From Lumbricus rubellus (Eukaryota; Annelida; Clitellata; Crassiclitellata; Lumbricidae): a stretch of DNA of 64,000 bases. The position numbers and the translations under genes are program-made. Under the pieces are notes generated by a model, which was given only the letters and a program-made list of their open reading frames with translations, was not told the origin of the DNA and did no database searches. The stretch is from the NCBI GenBank assembly GCA_945859605.1, contig OX243820.1:32526328-32590327 (forward strand), in the 5' to 3' direction. This document shows positions 57,428 to 64,000 of the stretch, piece after piece (position 1 is the first letter of the stretch; every line of letters begins with the position of its first letter).

Positions 57428-60400
57428 ATCCTGACGATAACAACGACGGTATTCCGGACAGCAAGCAGGACACGGACCTCGACGGAATTCCGGATTACCT
57501 CGATGCGGACGACGACGACGACGGAATCGCGGACGTCCTCGATGTCGACGAGAGGGACAGCGACAGCGACGGAATTCCCGACGCCCTTGACCCTGACGAC
57601 GATAACGATAAGATCCCGGACGTCAAGGACACGGATGACGATGGAGATGGACTCCCAGACAACCTGGATCCCGATCACAAAGATACCGATAAAGACGGCA
57701 TTCCGGACAACACGGACCACGACGACGATAACGATGGAATTGCGGATTTCTTGGACGAAGATGCCGATAACGATGGGATACCCGATCATCATGATCCCGA
57801 TCGAAGAGACACCGACGGAGACGGTGTCCCGGATCATCGCGATAACGATGACGATAACGACGGAGTTCCGGATGCCCTCGACAGCGACGATGACGGCGAC
57901 GGTATTCCGGACTACCTCGATCCTCAGAATCGGGATTCGGACAACGACGGTATAATCGACTATCTAGATCCGGACGACGATAACGATGGAATACCGGATG
58001 AAAAAGATGACGACGATGACGGAGACGGTATCCCAGATGACAAAGATAAAGATTACACCGATACGGATGGAGACGGTATTCCAGATGGTCTCGACCATGA
58101 CGACGATAACGACGGTATTCCAGATCGTTATGACAGCGATGACGATGGTGACGGAATCCCGGATAACCAGGATCCGGATAACGAAGAGGACGATGATGGT
58201 GACGGTATTCCAAATTATCTCGACCCAGATGACGATAACGATGGTATCACAGATGACAAAGATAGCGACGACGATGGAGATGGTATTCCAGATGATCAAG
58301 ATCCTGACAGCATAGATACGGACGGAGATGGTATTCCAGACTATTACGATAACGACGATGACGAAGATGACGATGGAGATGGCATTCCAGACTCTTTAGA
58401 TGATGACGACGATAACGACGGTATTCCAGATGATCAAGATAATGACGATGATGGAGATGGAATACCAGACAGTCAAGATCCAGATAATGAAGATGATGAT
58501 GGAGATGGAATACCAGATTACCTAGATAACGATGACGATAATGATGGAATACCAGATGATCAAGATAACGATGACGATGGAGACGGTATTCCAGATGACC
58601 AAGATCCAGATAACGATGATGCAGATGGAGATGGTATTCCAGATTCCGAAGATAATGATGACGATAACGATGGTATTCCAGACAACCAAGATAATGACGA
58701 TGATGGAGATGGAATACCAGATAGTCAAGATCCAGATAATGAAGATGATGATGGAGATGGAATACCAGATTACCTAGATAACGATGACGATAATGATGGA
58801 ATACCAGATGATCAAGATAACGATGACGATGGAGACGGTATTCCAGATGACCAAGATCCAGATAACGATGATGCAGATGGAGATGGTATTCCAGATTCCG
58901 AAGATAATGATGACGATAACGATGGTATTCCAGATGATCAAGATAATGACGATGATGGAGATGGAATACCAGACAGTCAAGATCCAGATAATGAAGATGA
59001 TGATGGAGATGGAATACCAGATTACTTAGATAACGATGACGATAATGATGGTATACCAGATGACAAAGATAACGATGACGATGGAGACGGTATTCCAGAT
59101 GACCAAGATCCTGATAACGATGATGAGGATGGAGATGGTATTCCAGATTCCGAAGATAACGATGACGATAATGATGGCATTCCTGATGATCAAGATAATG
59201 ACGATGATGGAGATGGAATACCAGATAGTCAAGATCCAGATAATGAAGGTGATGATGGAGACGGAATACCAGATTACTTAGATAACGATGACGATAATGA
59301 TGGAATACCAGATGATCAAGATAACGATGACGATGGAGACGGTATTCCAGATGACCAAGATCCAGATAACGATGATGAGGATGGAGATGGCATTCCGGAT
59401 TCCGAAGATAATGACGATGACAACGACGGTATTCCAGATGATCAAGATAACGACGATGATGGAGATGGAATACCAGACAGTCAAGATCCAGATAATGAAG
59501 ATGATGATGGCGATGGAATACCAGATTACTTAGATAACGATGACGATAATGATGGAATACCAGATGATCAAGATAACGATGACGATGGAGACGGTATTCC
59601 AGATGACCAAGATCCAGATAACGATGATGCAGATGGAGATGGCATTCCGGATTCCGAAGATAATGACGATGACAACGACGGTATTCCAGATGATCAAGAT
59701 AATGACGATGATGGAGATGGAATACCCGACAGTCAAGATCCAGATAATGAAGATGATGATGGCGATGGAATACCAGATTACTTAGATAACGACGATGATA
59801 ATGATGGAATACCAGATGATCAAGATAACGATGACGATGGAGACGGTATTCCAGATGACCAAGATCCTGATAACGATGATGAAGATGGAGATCGTATTCC
59901 AGATTCCGAAGATAATGACGATGACAACGACGGTATTCCAGATGATCAAGATAATGACGATGATGGAGATGGAATACCCGACAGTCAAGATCCAGATAAT
60001 GAAGATGATGATGGAGATGGAATACCAGATTACCTAGATAACGATGACGATAATGATGGAATACCAGATGACAAAGATAACGATGACGATGGAGACGGTA
60101 TTCCAGATGACCAAGATCCTGATAACGATGATGAAGATGGAGATGGTATTCCAGATTCCGAAGATAATGATGACGATAACGATGGCATTCCTGATGATCA
60201 AGATAATGACGATGATGGAGATGGAATACCAGATAGTCAAGATCCAGATAATGAAGATGATGATGGCGATGGAATACCAGATTACTTAGATAACGACGAT
60301 GATAATGATGGAATACCAGATGATCAAGATAACGATGACGATGGGGATGGAATTCCAGATGACCAAGATCCAGATAACGATGATGCAGATGGAGATGGTA

Positions 60401-60678
60401 TTCCAGATTCCGAAGATAGTGACGATGACAACGACGGTATTCCAGATGATCAAGATAATGACGATGATGGAGATGGAATACCGGATAGTCAAGATCCAGA
60501 TAATGAAGATGATGATGGCGATGGAATACCCGATTACTTGGATAACGATGACGATAATGATGGGATACCAGATGACAAAGATAACGATGACGATAATGAC
60601 GGAATTCCTGACCACCTTGACGACGACAATATTCCAGATTACAAAGACACAAACCACAGAAAGGTAACTAATAATTAA
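57428..60678 (+). CDS. Secreted Asp-rich TSP3-like repeat protein, exon 4 (terminal, main repeat block)
   Basis: Acceptor ATCGTTTCAG| gives DPDDNNDGIPDSKQDTD and 1083 further codons with no cysteine that I can see, ending NHRKVTNN and TAA at 60678. An AAG|GTAACT at 60663 could be a donor to an unseen exon. From 58489 to 60504 eight 84-residue units follow one another, each made of 13, 13, 16, 13, 13 and 16-residue repeats ([33 protein letters not shown] types). By my count 41 of the 84 residues are Asp. The acidic repeats should bind many calcium ions. Confidence 0.92.
58489..60504 (+). repeat. 252-bp coding tandem repeat, eight units
   Basis: Unit starts (GAAGATGATGATGG type): 58489, 58741, 58993, 59245, 59497, 59749, 60001 and 60253, with a partial ninth at 60505. 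Period is exactly 252 bp, and each half (126 bp) is a diverged copy of the other. Differences between units are mostly GAT/GAC, AAT/AAC or GGA/GGC swaps. The few replacements include DDADGDG/DDEDGDG, one NEGDDGDG at 59248 and one GDRIPD at 59890. Confidence 0.95.
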
Positions 60679-61266
60679 TTATTATTGACTAGGTGTATTA
60701 TTATTATTTTAGACAATTTCGGTTACACAGCGCCCTCCATGATCTTCACAAACCTTTCAATGTTACCGCGCAGACGATTGGTGGTTCAAGAAACGACTTT
60801 TTATTTACTCATTCAAATGAAATCGTAAAAAGATGTAAATAGATATATATTATATATTATTATTGTATTAAAATTATTATAATCTTAATCTGAAGCACAA
60901 AATGTTGCTTTTTAACGATACTAAAACCGGTATCGTTGACGATACTGTGACGTCAAAAGTCAAAACTGACAAGAAAGACTAGATAGTTATCGTTTTATAG
61001 CGCAAGACTTTATCTATGATTAGCCATATGAAAATATTAACGTTGTGTATTATTGTAGACTCAAAAGTAAATTGCAGCCTAGAAAAAAAATATATTAATC
61101 AAAATGTATAATAGACCAAGATTTCAAATAACCGTTTCTTTTTCAAAAATACAACTGTAGCCTATAATAGACCTACAGATAGATAGGCCTAGACAAGACG
61201 AACGAAGAGCAAACTTCATAAGAAGCGGATAAAGAATTTGAGCAAATAGCCTAATGGGCCTAATAA
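60679..61266. other. Downstream region of the repeat-protein gene
   Basis: AT-rich probable 3' untranslated region. ATTAAA near 60867 could serve as a weak poly(A) signal. No other feature is recognised. Confidence 0.35.
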
Positions 61267-61616
61267 TCTATATAAATAAAAATGAAACTTTCCAATAGTG
61301 CGGTCACAATCACGCCGAAACTTACGCACCGATTGTTGTGAAAATTTACCAAAACCTTCCATTCCAATAGCACAAGGTCAGAACGTTTTTCTTTCCGAGA
61401 AAAACCCAATCGTTTCCACAAAAAGTGAACTTTGCAATCCGTTCGACCGCCATTTGCAATTTCAACAAAACAGCAGGGCTGCCAGATTTCAGACACAGCA
61501 GACGAAACATCAATGAGGTCGCGTACTGTGACGTCATAAGCGAGTCGCAAATTAATTTTCGAAAGCGGTGGGGAGGTCTTTTCTGCCACAGCAAAGCGTG
61601 GCTGGGTACAGCTAGT
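61267..61616 (+). mobile_element. Short Helitron-like non-autonomous element
   Basis: The 5' end TCTATATAAATAAAAATG is preceded by A. The 3' end GCGTGGCTGGGTACAGCTAGT has a hairpin-like GC-rich tail and a terminal CTAGT. The ends resemble those of the 22458 element (CTGGGTACCCCAGCTAGT). The following base is A rather than T, which weakens the call. It is 350 bp and non-coding. Confidence 0.6.
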
Positions 61617-61948
61617 AGCCTATAAAAACAAGTGTTCAAGTTACGCAGTTGGCTACTATAATAGGTCCAGTACGGAGAATCTTTAAACAGTGCGGCCTTC
61701 CAATATGGCAGTTTCAGAATGAAGTGTAGACTGTAGACTATAGGCTAATTATATCCCGAGGATGCAGCCTGCAGGCTTAGAAGGCCTAGTAGACCTATCT
61801 AAACAACGTGGGAACCTGAACGGCGAAGATTTTGATCAGACCCAGCCTACAAGTGTAAGTTATAAAGTCATGTAGTAGTGCTAAGTAAGCCTACGCTCAT
61901 GCATACGACATTCCTTTTGGGTTAGCCCGATATTTTGAATAAACGCAA

Positions 61949-61950
<2 letters not shown>

Positions 61951-62013
<63 letters not shown>
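61951..62013 (+). repeat. (GATT)n tetranucleotide repeat
   Basis: About 15 GATT units after ATTTTGAATAAACGCAAATT, a context typical of the 3' end of a CR1/L2-type retroposon. Confidence 0.95.
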
Positions 62014-62014
<1 letters not shown>

Positions 62015-64000
62015 CCTATGCGGACCCATTAAATGTGCAGACCCGATAAGTAATATATTTGTGTTTATTTAGATACGGAAAGAACTATAACGAGAAGGCG
62101 ATCTAATCAGTCAGCAGGAAACTTCGAATGTTTTGTTCCTTTCATTCCCAGCCCGGCTAGAAACTGGAAGGCAGTCTTCTCGATACTCCCCCGTTATCGA
62201 CTCCCAGAATCTTCCTTCGGGGGGCGGCACACATGTGGCGACGGACCACCCATGGCGCTTACAGGCAGCACCACCTAGCGATTAGGGTTCGAACAGCATC
62301 GATTTAAATATTTTTGTCGACACGTTCTAAGTAATGAGTATAAAGGAGCCGTATCGCATTACTAATAAGGCTACACTGTGGCGCACACCTCCGCGTTACA
62401 CTTATAACTGGGTCAGAGAAATGGCTGCCCTATACCGGTGTTTCTAGTATTTCTATTCGTGCGTGCTTTGTAATTCGTCGATTGTACATAATGATTATTT
62501 ATGGAAGAGTAGACCTCTAGGCCTAACCTGTCATGTTGTCCCTGTTGTTTAGGTCTGTCTGTATTCGATCAATTGTTTGAACTGATAACAACGGGCGCTT
62601 CAGAATCTTTCAACGCTAGGTGTCGTCAGAATTAATGCGTTCTGGCGATTTTTAGGGCGTGTATTAAAGGGTGAAGCTAGATGTGGCAATATATTATTTA
62701 TATTCTATGTTTAAAAGTTGTAGGGCCTACAGGTTTGACACAGCGTGCTCTGGTCTAGTTCGGCATTTAGGCCTATTTTATAATTAGGTTCAGAGTCGAG
62801 TAAAGTTTGCGAGCGGTCAAAGTGGAAACGTCTGTGTCACTGAACAATGGTATAAACGAAAGAAAATGAAGAAACAATGAGTTTGAATGTTCGTCTCTAT
62901 TGCGGTGGTCTTCCGCACTAATTAGACTCGCCGACACAATGTCATGCACCAGCTGGTTGTTGCTGGGCCTGTCCACTCTAGTCGGACACTTAAACACACA
63001 AACACACCTGCAAAATAGGGCGATAACCGGGAGTCCCCTTATCTGCAACCTTGCCAACCTTGGGCTCTAGCGTTAAGTCATTTTCATTCCTCGGTCCCTT
63101 TTGGGATAGTTTATTAAGAGTGGTTGATGTTGAATGTGCTTAAACCTCGCCACTGGACACTGGTCGTACTCTGGTGCTAGTGACAGTTCCAAATAAGTTA
63201 ACACTAGTAGGCCCAATCCTTGATGACACAGGTTGGTTAAACAGCAACAAGCGTAAATGTCAGTGATTGTATTATTAAGATAGTCGCTATATAATTATGT
63301 CGGCGGCCGATAGGCCTACACGCATTGATACCAAAGTCGCGCGGGCTGCTGCCAAGTTTGTGTGACGGAATTATGTTTGGAAAATTATGGTTGTCAAAGC
63401 GACCAGTCCCAGCCTATGCCCTCTCTACCCCGCTTTGACTGCCTGCCTTTGTTTCGATACTTAGGCTATGTCATCTCGCCCTCCTTATGCGCTAGTCTAT
63501 GTCCCGAGGACCAGCCTATGTCCCCTCTCACCCGTCATGAGTATACCTGCCTGTAAATTGTTAAGTTTCCGGATGATGACAAAGTCGATATTAACAATGG
63601 CTAAGCTTAATCGCGGATGCAATAATGTAGGCCCTAAGCTGAAAACTAAAGCGCTATGTGAAACCCCATAACAGGGCACCAGCCTAAATATGAGCACCGC
63701 GTCAAATCATAGAGAGCAGCACGAAGCATTGTTTATTAGTGTTGTCGATTATATCTATGGTTAATCTAGCACAGCCCGAGGATTAAGAGGGATGTTTCCT
63801 CTCGTTTCTCCTCTTGTTTTGATTTTAACGCATGCAAATAAACTGATATCCGTCACATCACTTTTGTTGGCACTGTGTGCAGTGTTTAATATAAGCATCT
63901 CCAAGTGAAATTCCCCCCAAATAGCCTAATGACACCCACCCTAGAAAAAATTTCAGAGTTGCTTTTCAATATCTAGGCTAGCCTATTCATTCATTCATTC
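62014..64000. other. Gene-free right end
   Basis: Only short open frames without coding character. Loosely repeated AGCCTATG(TC)CCCTCTC motifs occur near 63411-63530, and an ATTC run begins at the edge. I see no exon. Confidence 0.5.

Noticed and set aside
58247..60652. An 801-residue open frame on the minus strand across the repeat block
   Set aside because: Asp and Asn codons read in reverse give no stops; the His/Leu/Arg-rich product mirrors the repeat. The plus frame has splice sites, phase fit and a signal peptide.
62073..62090. A possible tiny last exon (ATA CGG AAA GAA CTA TAA) for the repeat-protein gene after TTTATTTAG
   Set aside because: The phase fits a donor at 60664, but reading through to TAA at 60678 is simpler and six codons are too few to support.

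Overview
This is a eukaryotic, metazoan window: spliced genes with GT-AG introns, a neuronal-type active-zone scaffold gene, a bZIP gene, and dense repeats of animal type (Ty3/gypsy LTR element, Helitrons, hAT and mariner elements, tRNA-derived SINEs, a CR1/L2-like LINE scrap, long TCTG arrays). I suspect a marine invertebrate, possibly a deuterostome, but nothing here fixes the phylum.

Left half (1 to 32649, plus strand): one large gene, open at the left edge. I could join 13 exons whose reading phases match at every junction, giving at least 2072 codons before a stop. The order is a disordered Ser-rich region, a second disordered exon with a coiled coil and proline-rich stretches, a PDZ domain split over exons 5 and 6, a linker, a C2 domain split over exons 9 to 11, and a Gln-rich tail. 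PDZ plus C2A with these sequences points to the Piccolo/Fife/RIM group of presynaptic active-zone scaffolds. Its introns carry most of the mobile DNA: a foldback element, a piggyBac-like MITE, hAT MITEs, a 7.4-kb antisense gypsy-type retrotransposon, a 1.3-kb Helitron with a G-rich minisatellite, a 414-bp x 5 tandem array and SINEs.

Middle (32650 to 50600): mostly gene-poor. It holds a decayed CR1/L2-like LINE fragment, one minus-strand single-exon bZIP gene (36940 to 37857), large TCTG and TTCA arrays, a lone candidate minus-strand exon near 42.7 kb, two decayed mariner elements, a SINE and a hAT MITE.

Right part (50604 to 60678, plus strand): a four-exon gene for a secreted, cysteine-free, roughly 1630-residue protein built almost wholly of thrombospondin-type-3-like calcium-binding repeats (D-x-D-x-D-G-I-P-D). 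Its last exon contains eight 252-bp (84-residue) higher-order units that are about half aspartate. This is the most striking coding feature of the window. The remainder to 64000 holds a short Helitron relic and a GATT repeat, with no gene that I can support.

The most unusual small-scale structure is a 78-bp tandem duplication that has copied the splice acceptor and first codons of the C2A exon three times upstream of the real one.
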